NCBI GenBank assembly: GCA_016866355.1
Contig: VGMN01000004.1
Coordinates: 87,074-151,073, forward strand
Origin: Bacteroidota bacterium
Lineage (GTDB): Bacteria; Bacteroidota; Bacteroidia; Chitinophagales; Chitinophagaceae
DNA: 64,000 nt
Direction of reading: 5' to 3'
This document shows, piece after piece, positions 10,366 to 19,910 of the stretch. Position numbers and translations under genes: made by a program. Position 1 is the stretch's first letter, and each line of letters starts with the position of its first letter. The notes below the pieces were generated by a model. That model was not told the origin of the DNA. It searched no databases and worked only from the letters and a program-made list of their open reading frames with translations.

Positions 10366-13300
10366 TTAAGAGGGACTGACTAATGATTCAATTTCACTTT
10401 TCTTTTTGGGTCGGGATAAGTACGTATACATTGATGGAATTACAAATAGTGTAAGTACTAATGAAAATACAATTCCTCCTACAATTACTATTCCTAATGG
10501 TATACGACTTGTAGCAGCTGCTCCTAAGGAGAGAGCCAGCGGAAGTGCCCCTAAAGCCATAGCTAAGCTAGTCATCAAAATGGGGCGTAATCGTTGTCCG
10601 GCAGCATCTAATACAGCATCTTGCTTCGATAACCCACGTAGTTGATTTTTATTGGCAAATTCTACAATTAATATTCCATTTTTAGTAACAAGTCCAATCA
10701 ACATGATCATGCCAATTTGGGAGAAAATATTTAGGGTATGATCAAATGCCCACAAGGAAAGTACGGCACCGGCAATGGCAAGTGGAACGGTAAACATGAT
10801 AATGAGGGGGTCTATAAAACTCTCAAATTGGGCGGCCAATATTAAAAAAATCAAAACCAAGGCAAGTATGAATGCATACAAGGTGTTACTGCTACTTTCC
10901 TTAAAATCTCTTGATGTTCCCGTAAGAGCGGTGGCGTAAGTGTCATCCAAAACTTTTTCTGCAATTTTCTCCATTTCAGTAATACCATCACCAATGGTAT
11001 ATCCTGGTTGCAAACTTGCAGAGATCGTTGCAGATTTAAATCGGTTAAAATGGTAAATGGAAGGGGGGCTATTTACCTCTTCGGTTTTAATCAGGTTATC
11101 CAGGCTAATGAGTTCTCCTTGGTTATTACGAACAAAAAGCAAACGTAAATCTCCTGGGTCATCTCTTTCAGCCCGACTTACCTGGCCCACAACGCTATAT
11201 TGTTTTCCCTCTTTTGTAAAATAGCCCATTCTCCGATTACTGTATGCTAATTGTAGGGCTTGTGAGACATCTGCAATGCTTACACCCAAGGAGCCTGCTT
11301 TAATTCGGTCTATTTCAACTTTAATTTCTGGTCTATTAAATTTTAAATCTACATCTGGGTTTAGCAATATTTTACTGTTTCTTGCTTCCTCCAGCAATTT
11401 TGGTAATGCCTTGGTTAATTTATCAAAATTATTATGTTGAACTACAAACGCAACGGGTTGTCCGCCTCTTCTATTAACAGAAATAGTTTGTTCTTCAATA
11501 ACAATGGCTCGCCCCTCATTATATTGACCTAAATTTTTATTTACTGCCTTAACGATCGAGGACTGACTGCGTTTTCGCTCGGTGGGATCAACAAGCATGA
11601 CGCGTACATACCCCGTGTTGGAATTACCTGTTCCTACAAATCCAGGAGCAGTAAGACTAAATAACATACGTTTTTCCGGAACAGAGTCAATTACCATATC
11701 TGTTACAGAGGAGATGTAACGATCCATGGCATCAAATGAAGTTCCTTCGGGAGCTGTCAACTGAATTCGAAATTGGCTTCGATCTTCCAGTGGGGCTAGT
11801 TCTGATTGTAAACCAGATCCAATCAGATAAATTGAGGCTAAGCAAGCAATAATAATTAAGAATGCCATCCACTTTACCTGCATAAAACCTGCTAAAAGTT
11901 TTTTGTACACACTGTCCATACCTACAAAAAATGGTTCGGACCACTTGTAGAAGCGAGAATGATCAGATGGATTTTTTCGATTCAGCTTTACATTCAGAAC
12001 GGGTGTCAGTGTAAGCGAGACAAAAGCAGAAATTAGCACTGCACCAGATACCACTACTCCAAATTCTCTAAATAACCGACCTACAAATCCCTCTAAAAAA
12101 ATGATAGGAAGGAATACAACGGCAAGCGTAATCGAAGTTGCAATTACGGCAAAGTAAATCTCCTTTGAGCCCTCCAAGGCAGCTTGCCACTTATTCATTC
12201 CTTTTTCTATACGCTTGTAAATATTTTCGGTTACTACTATTCCATCGTCTACAACAAGACCGGTTGCTAATACAATCGCTAACAAGGACAGTACGTTAAT
12301 GGTGAACCCCATTAAATACATAATGAAAAAGGAGCCAATCAATGATACTGGTATATCTATAAGCGGTCGTAACGCAATAATCCAATCCCTGAAAAAAGCG
12401 TAAATAATCATCACAACCAGCAAAAACGAAATCATCAGTGTCTCTCTTACTTCCAGAATAGATTTCTTGATGAATCGAGTTTGATCCATCCCTACATTTA
12501 ATTTGATATCCGCAGGCACATCTTTTTTAATTTGCTCAATGCGTTTATAAAATTCATCGGCAATCGCAACATAATTGGAGCCGGGCTGAGGGATCAGTGC
12601 AATAGATATCATGGGGATTCCATTGCCGCGTAATAATGTTTCCTCATTCTCTGGACCCAGGGTCACTTCACCTACATCATTGAGTCGAACTTCATTACCT
12701 GCTGTGTTTCGAATGATAAGGCTGTTAAAATCATCCTCGCTTTCTAGTTTTCCAAATGTTCTTACAGACAGTTCAATGGAGTTGCCGTATATTTTTCCGG
12801 CTGGGAGTTCTGTATTCTCTCTTGTAAGAGCTTGCTGAACATCATTTACGGTTATTCCTCTGGCAGTTAGCTTGTTTGGATCAAGCCAAATTCGCATTGC
12901 GTATTTCTTCTCTCCCCAAATTTGTACTCCACTTACACCCGGTATGGTTTGAAGACGCTCTACCAATACGTTTGTTGCAAACTCAGTGATCTGTAGCGGA
13001 TTTCTTAGTTCGCTCTGTACGGTCATTGATATAATCGATTCTGAACTGGCATCGGCTTTGGAGACTACAGGAGGAGAGTCTAAGTCTGATGGTAAGGAAC
13101 GTACAGCTTGTGAAACTTTATCACGAACATCATTTGCGGCCGCTTCCAGATCAATACCTAACTCAAACTCTACATTGATATTGCTGGTACCATTACTGCT
13201 GGAAGAGGTAATGTTTCGAATTCCTGCAATACCATTAATCGCTTTTTCAAGCGGTTCTGTGATTTGTGTTTCAACAATGTCAGGATTGGCACCTGGATAT

Positions 13301-13449
13301 GAAGTTCTGACACTAATGTTAGGAGGATCAATAGCAGGATAGTCTCTAACGCCCAGGAACTGAAAGCCGATTACTCCAAAAAGAACAATTAAAATATTCA
13401 TGACCACGGCCAATACCGGTCGTCTTAAACTTAGCTCGGCGATATTCAT
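10366..13449 (-). CDS. RND (HAE1/AcrB-type) efflux permease
   Basis: 1027 aa; N-terminal MNIAELSLRRPVLAVVMN, TM4 GLVVDDGIVVTENIYKR, MIMLIGLVTKNGILIVEFAN. Confidence 0.93.
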   Translation of the reverse strand: MNIAELSLRRPVLAVVMNILIVLFGVIGFQFLGVRDYPAIDPPNISVRTSYPGANPDIVETQITEPLEKAINGIAGIRNITSSSSNGTSNINVEFELGIDLEAAANDVRDKVSQAVRSLPSDLDSPPVVSKADASSESIISMTVQSELRNPLQITEFATNVLVERLQTIPGVSGVQIWGEKKYAMRIWLDPNKLTARGITVNDVQQALTRENTELPAGKIYGNSIELSVRTFGKLESEDDFNSLIIRNTAGNEVRLNDVGEVTLGPENEETLLRGNGIPMISIALIPQPGSNYVAIADEFYKRIEQIKKDVPADIKLNVGMDQTRFIKKSILEVRETLMISFLLVVMIIYAFFRDWIIALRPLIDIPVSLIGSFFIMYLMGFTINVLSLLAIVLATGLVVDDGIVVTENIYKRIEKGMNKWQAALEGSKEIYFAVIATSITLAVVFLPIIFLEGFVGRLFREFGVVVSGAVLISAFVSLTLTPVLNVKLNRKNPSDHSRFYKWSEPFFVGMDSVYKKLLAGFMQVKWMAFLIIIACLASIYLIGSGLQSELAPLEDRSQFRIQLTAPEGTSFDAMDRYISSVTDMVIDSVPEKRMLFSLTAPGFVGTGNSNTGYVRVMLVDPTERKRSQSSIVKAVNKNLGQYNEGRAIVIEEQTISVNRRGGQPVAFVVQHNNFDKLTKALPKLLEEARNSKILLNPDVDLKFNRPEIKVEIDRIKAGSLGVSIADVSQALQLAYSNRRMGYFTKEGKQYSVVGQVSRAERDDPGDLRLLFVRNNQGELISLDNLIKTEEVNSPPSIYHFNRFKSATISASLQPGYTIGDGITEMEKIAEKVLDDTYATALTGTSRDFKESSSNTLYAFILALVLIFLILAAQFESFIDPLIIMFTVPLAIAGAVLSLWAFDHTLNIFSQIGMIMLIGLVTKNGILIVEFANKNQLRGLSKQDAVLDAAGQRLRPILMTSLAMALGALPLALSLGAAATSRIPLGIVIVGGIVFSLVLTLFVIPSMYTYLSRPKKKSEIESLVSPS

Positions 13450-14516
13450 GGTTGTGGATTCTGAATGTTGCGAATTGTTATTTTACCCTCAGGACGAATA
13501 CTCATCAGTCCAGTTACCACGATGGTATCTCCAATGCGTAGTCCCTCAATAATTTGAATTTTTTCTGCACTTCTGACACCAGTGGTCACATCTTGAAACT
13601 GGGCTATTCCGTTTCTATAAACGATTATTTTCTTTCCTCGCGCTTGTGGCAGGATTGCTTGTGCAGGGACAAGCAGTGCGTTAGGATCAGGATCAAAACT
13701 TATTTTAATTTTTGCAAAACTTCCTGGTAATACAGCTTTTGTTGGGTTGATTAGTTGTGCTCGAACCAGCAAGCTTCTGCTTTTTTCTTCTACATTGGGA
13801 TCAATGGCTATTATTTTAGCATTAGTTTCCGCTGTATTACCTGCTGTAACAAGAGCTACCAGTTGACCGAGTTTAATCCTTGCGCTATATTTTTCGGGGA
13901 TTGAGAAGTCAACCTTTAGTATATTATTTTGATTGATTTTTGTAATCACATTTGCAGGAGTGACATAGGCGCCAACACTAATATTCTTTAAGCTGATCTG
14001 GCCATTGAACGGGGCCTTTATCTCAGTTTTCTCCAAGCTAGTTTTAATAATTCCTATGTCTGCTTTCAAGTTATTGACTTGTAGCAGGCTAATATCATAG
14101 TCTTGCTGACTGATTCCTTGGACTTTTAGCAACTGTGCTTGCCGCTCCTCCGTTTTTTGAGCTAATTGTAATTGTACTTCTAGTTTTCTCAATTGTGCAA
14201 CTAAGTCACCGTCGTAAAGTTTGGCTAATACAGTTCCTTTATCAATTGTTTTTCCTTCTTGTAGATTTAGGGTCACGATACGTCCGGACATTTCAGGGTG
14301 TATCTCAACTGATTCATTAGCAAGAATGTTTCCGGGAACTTCTAGCGTTTCGGCAAACGAAGCTGGTTGAACTATATAGGCTTGTACACCGGTCGATTTA
14401 TTTTTTTCACCCCCATTTTTATCATTTTTAGGAGATTTAGAAGGGGAGCTATCACAGGCCAGCAGAGAGGCTGCTAACAACAGATAGGTTGACCAGCATT
14501 TGAGTTTCATAAGCAA
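13446..14516 (-). CDS. Efflux RND transporter periplasmic adaptor (membrane fusion) subunit, lipoprotein
   Basis: Lipobox-like LLAASLLACDSS; biotinyl-lipoyl-like LNLQEGKTIDKGTVLAKL; 4-nt overlap with the RND gene. Confidence 0.88.
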   Translation of the reverse strand: MLMKLKCWSTYLLLAASLLACDSSPSKSPKNDKNGGEKNKSTGVQAYIVQPASFAETLEVPGNILANESVEIHPEMSGRIVTLNLQEGKTIDKGTVLAKLYDGDLVAQLRKLEVQLQLAQKTEERQAQLLKVQGISQQDYDISLLQVNNLKADIGIIKTSLEKTEIKAPFNGQISLKNISVGAYVTPANVITKINQNNILKVDFSIPEKYSARIKLGQLVALVTAGNTAETNAKIIAIDPNVEEKSRSLLVRAQLINPTKAVLPGSFAKIKISFDPDPNALLVPAQAILPQARGKKIIVYRNGIAQFQDVTTGVRSAEKIQIIEGLRIGDTIVVTGLMSIRPEGKITIRNIQNPQP

Positions 14517-14550
14517 AATTGTTGAGCGGGATTAATGTAACGTTTTTTGA

Positions 14551-15681
14551 CTAGTTTTCTTTTGCAATTGATCGAATTGTTTTTTTTATCCAATCCGCTA
14601 CAACTGCAGCCGCTGGCGGCTCTACGTTAAGTGCAGTTACATGCCCCATTTTTCTTCCTGGTTTAGTTTCTGATTTGCCGTACCAATGTAAAAATAGATT
14701 CGATTTAGCGCTTAATTCTTTTTTTCCTTCCAAAAGGGCTTTGCCGCTATGTCCATCAGCTCCAATAATATTTACCATTATCGAGGGGGAAAGAATCTCA
14801 GTAGGCCCCAGCGGTATATTTAGCAGCACCTGCCAAAGCAGTTCAAATTGCGAGGTAGCAAGGGCCTCAATACTGTGATGCCCGCTGTTGTGAACCCGAG
14901 GGGCTGTTTCATTGACAAGAACAGTTCCTGATTTATCTACAAATAACTCGACCGCAAAAATTCCTGGAGAATTGAATGCACGAACCAGGTTAGATGCAAT
15001 TTTTAAGACTTGTTCAGTAATTTTTTGATCGAGAATTGCGGGACATAGCTGATAGTCCAATAAGTTTAGACGGGGATTAAATACCATTTCAACTGCTGGG
15101 CAAATTACAACACTTCCATCTGAGGCAACTGCTACTTGAATTGCAATCTCTTTTTCAATTTCTGCCATCTTTTCAAGCACGGATGGGGCATCAAATCCGA
15201 GTGTCAAATCAGCCTCTGTTTTTATCAGTACCACGCCTTTGCCATCATACCCCCCAACTCCAATTTTATGTACGGCAGGCAAGAATTGTGTTAGCGATAA
15301 AAGTTCTTTTTGTTGGTTGGTAATATGATAGGGGGAGGTTGGGATATTGTGGTTGGTATAGAATTCCTTTTGGGTAATTTTATTTTGAATAATTCTCAAT
15401 ACAGCCGGGCGGGGTATTACATTGATTCCTTCTTCTTCCAGCTTTTCTAAAGCTTCTACGCAAACCTGTTCAATTTCAATGGTGATGCAATCTAGTTTTT
15501 TACCAAACTGATACACGGTATCAAAATCCTTAATATCGCCTAGTGTAAAGTGGTCACAAAGTAAACGAGCGGGGCAGTTTTCCTGATTTTCAAGTATATG
15601 TGTTTCAACCTCAAATTTTGTGGCAGCTTCCAGTAGCATCCGTCCCAACTGCCCTCCGCCAAGTATCCCAACTTTGATCAT
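14551..15681 (-). CDS. purK: 5-(carboxyamino)imidazole ribonucleotide synthase PurK
   Basis: GILGGGQLGRMLLEAA, ATP-grasp GYDGKGVVLI, ELFVDKSGTVLVNETAPRVHNSGHHSIEA. Confidence 0.95.
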   Translation of the reverse strand: MIKVGILGGGQLGRMLLEAATKFEVETHILENQENCPARLLCDHFTLGDIKDFDTVYQFGKKLDCITIEIEQVCVEALEKLEEEGINVIPRPAVLRIIQNKITQKEFYTNHNIPTSPYHITNQQKELLSLTQFLPAVHKIGVGGYDGKGVVLIKTEADLTLGFDAPSVLEKMAEIEKEIAIQVAVASDGSVVICPAVEMVFNPRLNLLDYQLCPAILDQKITEQVLKIASNLVRAFNSPGIFAVELFVDKSGTVLVNETAPRVHNSGHHSIEALATSQFELLWQVLLNIPLGPTEILSPSIMVNIIGADGHSGKALLEGKKELSAKSNLFLHWYGKSETKPGRKMGHVTALNVEPPAAAVVADWIKKTIRSIAKEN

Positions 15682-15725
15682 CTGACAAAGATAGCCGAGC
15701 GGATAAAATAAATTACTTTTGCTTT

Positions 15726-16859
15726 ATGAAAACAACGCTTGCAAGCCCCCTGAACACCAGTCAAACTACTGACTTTTTGCCCTTGGAGGGAACGGATTAT
15801 GTTGAGTTCTATGTAGGAAATGCCAAACAGGCCGCTCATTATTACATGAGTGCCTTTGGTTTTCAAGCATTGGCCTATGCAGGTCCTGAAACGGGAATAA
15901 GGGATCGTGCTAGTTATGCTGTTCGGCAGCACAAATTGACCTTTGTACTTACCACACCATTGCGAACTGATAATCCAATAGCTGACCATATTTACAAACA
16001 CGGCGATGGTGTCAAAGCACTTTCCCTACGGGTACCAGATGCGACCCGTGCTTGGGAGGAAACAACAAAACGTGGTGCTCAGTCCTACATGGAGCCGCAG
16101 AAAATGCAGGACAAAGATGGGGAGGTGGTTATGAGTGGTATTCATACCTATGGAGATACCGTTCATTTGTTTATAGAACGAAAGAATTATAATGGCACAT
16201 TTATGCCTGGTTATCGTCCTTGGTCAAATCCTCATTTTCAACCTAGTGATTGTGGATTGCTCTATGTTGATCATTGTGTGGGGAATGTTGGATGGAATCA
16301 GATGAATAAATGGGTTTCCTTTTATGAAGAGGTGCTAGGATTCAAGAATATTTTATCTTTTGATGACGAAGATATTTCAACTGAATACTCCGCCTTGATG
16401 AGTAAAGTAATGAGTAGTGGCAATGGCTTCGTCAAATTTCCAATCAATGAGCCGGCAGAGGGAAAGAAAAAAAGTCAAGTAGAAGAGTACCTGGATTTTT
16501 ATAATGGAGAAGGGTGTCAGCACGTAGCCATGGCTACAAATGATATTGTACAAACTGTGACAGCACTCAAGAAAAGGGGGGTTGAGTTTTTGCAAGTACC
16601 AACCACCTATTATGACACACTCCTTGATCGCGTGGGCTCCATCGATGAAGACTTAACGCCGCTAAAGGAATTGGGTATTCTTGTAGATCGTGATAATGAA
16701 GGTTATTTACTTCAGATATTTACAAAGCCAGTTGAGGATCGTCCTACGCTATTTTTTGAGATTATCCAGCGTAAAGGGGCTGTTAGTTTTGGTAAGGGTA
16801 ATTTCAAGGCGTTGTTTGAAGCAATAGAAAGAGAGCAAGAAGCAAGGGGAAACCTCTAG
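15726..16859 (+). CDS. hppD: 4-hydroxyphenylpyruvate dioxygenase
   Basis: Two vicinal-oxygen-chelate domains; VDHCVGNV, EGCQHVAMATNDI, LLQIFTKPVEDRPTLFFEIIQRKG. Confidence 0.93.
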   Translation: MKTTLASPLNTSQTTDFLPLEGTDYVEFYVGNAKQAAHYYMSAFGFQALAYAGPETGIRDRASYAVRQHKLTFVLTTPLRTDNPIADHIYKHGDGVKALSLRVPDATRAWEETTKRGAQSYMEPQKMQDKDGEVVMSGIHTYGDTVHLFIERKNYNGTFMPGYRPWSNPHFQPSDCGLLYVDHCVGNVGWNQMNKWVSFYEEVLGFKNILSFDDEDISTEYSALMSKVMSSGNGFVKFPINEPAEGKKKSQVEEYLDFYNGEGCQHVAMATNDIVQTVTALKKRGVEFLQVPTTYYDTLLDRVGSIDEDLTPLKELGILVDRDNEGYLLQIFTKPVEDRPTLFFEIIQRKGAVSFGKGNFKALFEAIEREQEARGNL

Positions 16860-16901
16860 TTGGTTGCTTCTTAACCGATATTCCCTTCGTACATTCGTAT
16901 T

Positions 16902-18131
16902 ATGCAACGCTGCAAGCTTTTGCTGCTTTTGTTTTTTTATTGTTCAGCACAGGGTTGGACGCAACCTGGATACAATCTTGGTGCTGGCCCTTCCGCACCT
17001 TATCTTTCGTTTGTCGACTACCAAAAAAGTTTTCCTCGTCCACAAGAGGCGATGCAACGAAAGTTGGATACATTAAAAAAGCAGTTTATTGCAAAAAAAT
17101 TGAAGTGGCCTGTTTCGCAAGTTTATATTCGATCATTCAAGTATGACAGTCAACTTGAAGTGTGGGTGAAGCAATCCACAGAATCTGTTTTTAGTCTATT
17201 TAAAACATATCCTGTTTGTGCGCTGGCTGGTTCATTAGGTCCCAAGCGTGTACAAGGGGATTATCAGGTTCCTGAGGGGTTTTACTATATCAATGAGTTT
17301 AACCCCTTCAGTAATTACTATCTCTCTCTTGGCTTAAACTATCCTAATGCCAGTGATCGAATTCTAAGCGATTCCAGTAAGCCTGGCGGAGATATTTATA
17401 TTCATGGTAGTTGTGTGACCGTCGGATGTATTCCAATTACTGACCAACAAATCGACGAATTATACATTCTGGCAACGTTTGCCCGCGATGCGGGACAGGA
17501 CTTTATACCCGTTCACATTTTTCCTTGTCGATTTGATGTGCCCAGGAGCAAGGCCTACTTGGATGAACTAACTAAGGATGATCCTATTTTAAAAAATTTT
17601 TCTGAAAAATTAGCAGATGCTTATTTCTATTTTGAAAAAAATAAAAAACTTCCCATTGTGTTAATCACCGGGGATGGACAATATCATATTAATGATTCAC
17701 CGCGTGGGGCAACTTCAGCACGTGCTACTATTGCTGCCTCCTTGCCAACTGGGGAAATTGCGGCCACTTTGCCTCGCACATTACCCTCCAAGCGAGTTAG
17801 AACTATCCCCAAACTTGTAGAAGTGGTAGATCAATGGCCACAGTTCCCTGGAGGAATAACTGCCTTTAATAGTTATCTAGACCAGGTTTCTGCTGCTATG
17901 CGTATTATTTTGCCTGCTGATTTTATAAAAGTTTATGTTCAATTTGAGTTTGTAGTGGATCGTGATGGCACTCCTGTTAATTTCAAAATACTAAAGGGGC
18001 TTGCCGATAACAGCACCCTTCAGCAAACATTAATTGAAAAGTTGGAGCAAATGCAAGTTTGGAAGCCCGCAAAACTTAATGGAGTCCCCGTGGCAAAAAA
18101 ACTTACTCAAACACTAACCCTTCAAAAATAA
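16902..18131 (+). CDS. Secreted YafK-type L,D-transpeptidase-like catalytic domain fused to a C-terminal TonB_C-like domain
   Basis: Signal peptide MQRCKLLLLLFFYCSAQG; catalytic-type GDIYIHGSCVTVGCIPITDQQIDELY; C-terminus VVDQWPQFPGGITAFNSYL...VYVQFEFVVDRDGTPVNFKILKG...MQVWKPAKLNGVPVAKKLTQTLTL. Confidence 0.78.
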   Translation: MQRCKLLLLLFFYCSAQGWTQPGYNLGAGPSAPYLSFVDYQKSFPRPQEAMQRKLDTLKKQFIAKKLKWPVSQVYIRSFKYDSQLEVWVKQSTESVFSLFKTYPVCALAGSLGPKRVQGDYQVPEGFYYINEFNPFSNYYLSLGLNYPNASDRILSDSSKPGGDIYIHGSCVTVGCIPITDQQIDELYILATFARDAGQDFIPVHIFPCRFDVPRSKAYLDELTKDDPILKNFSEKLADAYFYFEKNKKLPIVLITGDGQYHINDSPRGATSARATIAASLPTGEIAATLPRTLPSKRVRTIPKLVEVVDQWPQFPGGITAFNSYLDQVSAAMRIILPADFIKVYVQFEFVVDRDGTPVNFKILKGLADNSTLQQTLIEKLEQMQVWKPAKLNGVPVAKKLTQTLTLQK

Positions 18132-18136
18132 AAGGC

Positions 18137-19150
18137 ATGTCAATTAATCGTAATGTGCAGACCTTGGATGAGTTTACTATTCAGCAGTTGCGTGATTTCC
18201 CTCATGCTACGGGTGAATTATCAAACCTGCTTCGGAATATTGGCTTGGCTGCTAAGCGTGTAAATGTAGAAGTGAATAAGGCTGGCTTGGTAGACATTTT
18301 AGGAAATGCAGGAACCGTAAATGTGCAAGGAGAAAAAGTGAAAAAGCTCGATGTTTTTGCAAATGATCAATTTATAAAAGTGCTACAGCATGGAATTAGT
18401 TGTGCAGGTATTGCCAGTGAAGAGTTAGAAGATTTTGTTGCATTTGATGACGAAAAAAGTATTCATTCTAAATATGTTTGCTTGTTTGATCCGCTGGATG
18501 GGAGTGGCAATATTGATGTTAATGTTTCTATAGGAACCATTTTTGGCGTATATCGACGTGTAACGCCAGTGGGCACCGTAGTAACCAGAGAAGATTTTTT
18601 GCAGGCAGGAAGTCAACAAGTTGCGGCAGGTTATATTGTATATGGTTCTTCCACTATGCTTGTGTATGCTACGCGCAGAGGTGTTAATGGGTTTACGCTG
18701 GATCCTTCGATAGGGGAATGGACACTTAGTCACCCAGCCATTCGTTGTCCGGAACGTGGAAAGATATATTCTGTCAATCATGGGAGCTATTTTGAGTTCG
18801 AAAAAGGCGTTCAGGAATATATTAAAGCCTGTCAGTCCAGACCAGCTGAAGCGGGCGGTCCATTACGTCAACGATATGTTGGAAGCATGGTGGCCGATGT
18901 CCATCGGAATTTAATTAAAGGGGGAATTTTTATGTATCCGGCTACTAGTTCACGGCCAACCGGAAAACTGCGATTGCTTTATGAGTGCAACCCCTTTGCC
19001 TTTATTGTTACGGTTGCGGGTGGAAGAGCTACCAACGGTCATATTCGAACCTTAGATATCATACCCAGTTCTTTGCATGAGCGATGTCCTTTTTTTGTTG
19101 GAAGTGTAGGCATGATGGATGATCTCGAGAAAAAATTAACAGATGCCTGA
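18137..19150 (+). CDS. fbp: Class I fructose-1,6-bisphosphatase
   Basis: FDPLDGSGNIDVNVSIGTIFG, GKLRLLYECNPFAFIVTVAGG. Confidence 0.95.
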   Translation: MSINRNVQTLDEFTIQQLRDFPHATGELSNLLRNIGLAAKRVNVEVNKAGLVDILGNAGTVNVQGEKVKKLDVFANDQFIKVLQHGISCAGIASEELEDFVAFDDEKSIHSKYVCLFDPLDGSGNIDVNVSIGTIFGVYRRVTPVGTVVTREDFLQAGSQQVAAGYIVYGSSTMLVYATRRGVNGFTLDPSIGEWTLSHPAIRCPERGKIYSVNHGSYFEFEKGVQEYIKACQSRPAEAGGPLRQRYVGSMVADVHRNLIKGGIFMYPATSSRPTGKLRLLYECNPFAFIVTVAGGRATNGHIRTLDIIPSSLHERCPFFVGSVGMMDDLEKKLTDA

Positions 19151-19910
19151 ACCAATCATAGCAGTAAAGAATCTTCAAAAGCGTTACGGAAATTTTGATG
19201 CGGTACGCGGGCTTACCTTCTCCATTCAACAAGGCGAAATAGTTGGATTGCTAGGTCCAAATGGTGCAGGGAAAACCACCACGTTAGAAATTATTGAAAC
19301 ATTAAAGCAAAAATCAAGTGGGTCTGTCCAGGTATGTGGGTATGATATAGATAGTGATGCAGCAGCTATTAAAAAAGTGATAGGGGTTCAATTGCAAAGC
19401 AGTGGGTACTATCCCGGGCTGAATTTGACGCAATTACTTTATTTGTTCGCTGGCCTTTATAACACTACAATAAATCCGCTGCAAATTCTTTCTTTAGTTA
19501 ATCTTGCTGATAAAGCAAAAGCCAAGGTGAAGGAATTAAGTGGTGGTCAACGCCAACGATTTTCAATTGCTACCACGTTGGTTAATAATCCCAAGGTTAT
19601 TTTTCTCGATGAACCAACAACGGGTCTTGATCCGCAAGCACGCCGGAGTTTGTGGGAGCTGATTAAAGCGATTCGGGCAACCGGAACAACCATTGTGTTA
19701 ACCACGCATTACATGGATGAGGCCGAATATTTGTGTGATCGTATTGCAATCATGGACCAAGGAAAGTTAATTGCATACGATTCGCCGGATGCACTTATTG
19801 ACCAGTTGCTGCAGCAGGGATTTGAAAGAAAAAAAGATATTAAAGCCGCCACTTTGGAGGATGTATTTATTGCGCTCACCGGACATCAGTTAGCTCCTGT
19901 AGCGGGGTGA
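19143..19910 (+). CDS. ABC transporter ATP-binding protein (ABC-2/DrrA-type)
   Basis: Walker A GPNGAGKTT, signature ELSGGQRQRF, Walker B VIFLDEPTTGLD; start overlaps the fbp stop by 8 nt. Confidence 0.92.
   Translation: MPEPIIAVKNLQKRYGNFDAVRGLTFSIQQGEIVGLLGPNGAGKTTTLEIIETLKQKSSGSVQVCGYDIDSDAAAIKKVIGVQLQSSGYYPGLNLTQLLYLFAGLYNTTINPLQILSLVNLADKAKAKVKELSGGQRQRFSIATTLVNNPKVIFLDEPTTGLDPQARRSLWELIKAIRATGTTIVLTTHYMDEAEYLCDRIAIMDQGKLIAYDSPDALIDQLLQQGFERKKDIKAATLEDVFIALTGHQLAPVAG

Noticed and set aside
12986-13342. 118-aa plus-strand ORF inside the RND permease gene
   Set aside because: Shadow ORF opposite a well-supported conserved gene.
15678-16001. 107-aa minus-strand ORF opposite hppD
   Set aside because: Antisense to a conserved gene and overlaps the purK start; no protein-like features.
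16864-17146. Two short plus-strand ORFs at the start of the L,D-transpeptidase gene
   Set aside because: Out-of-frame overlaps; the 16902 frame has a signal peptide and conserved domains.
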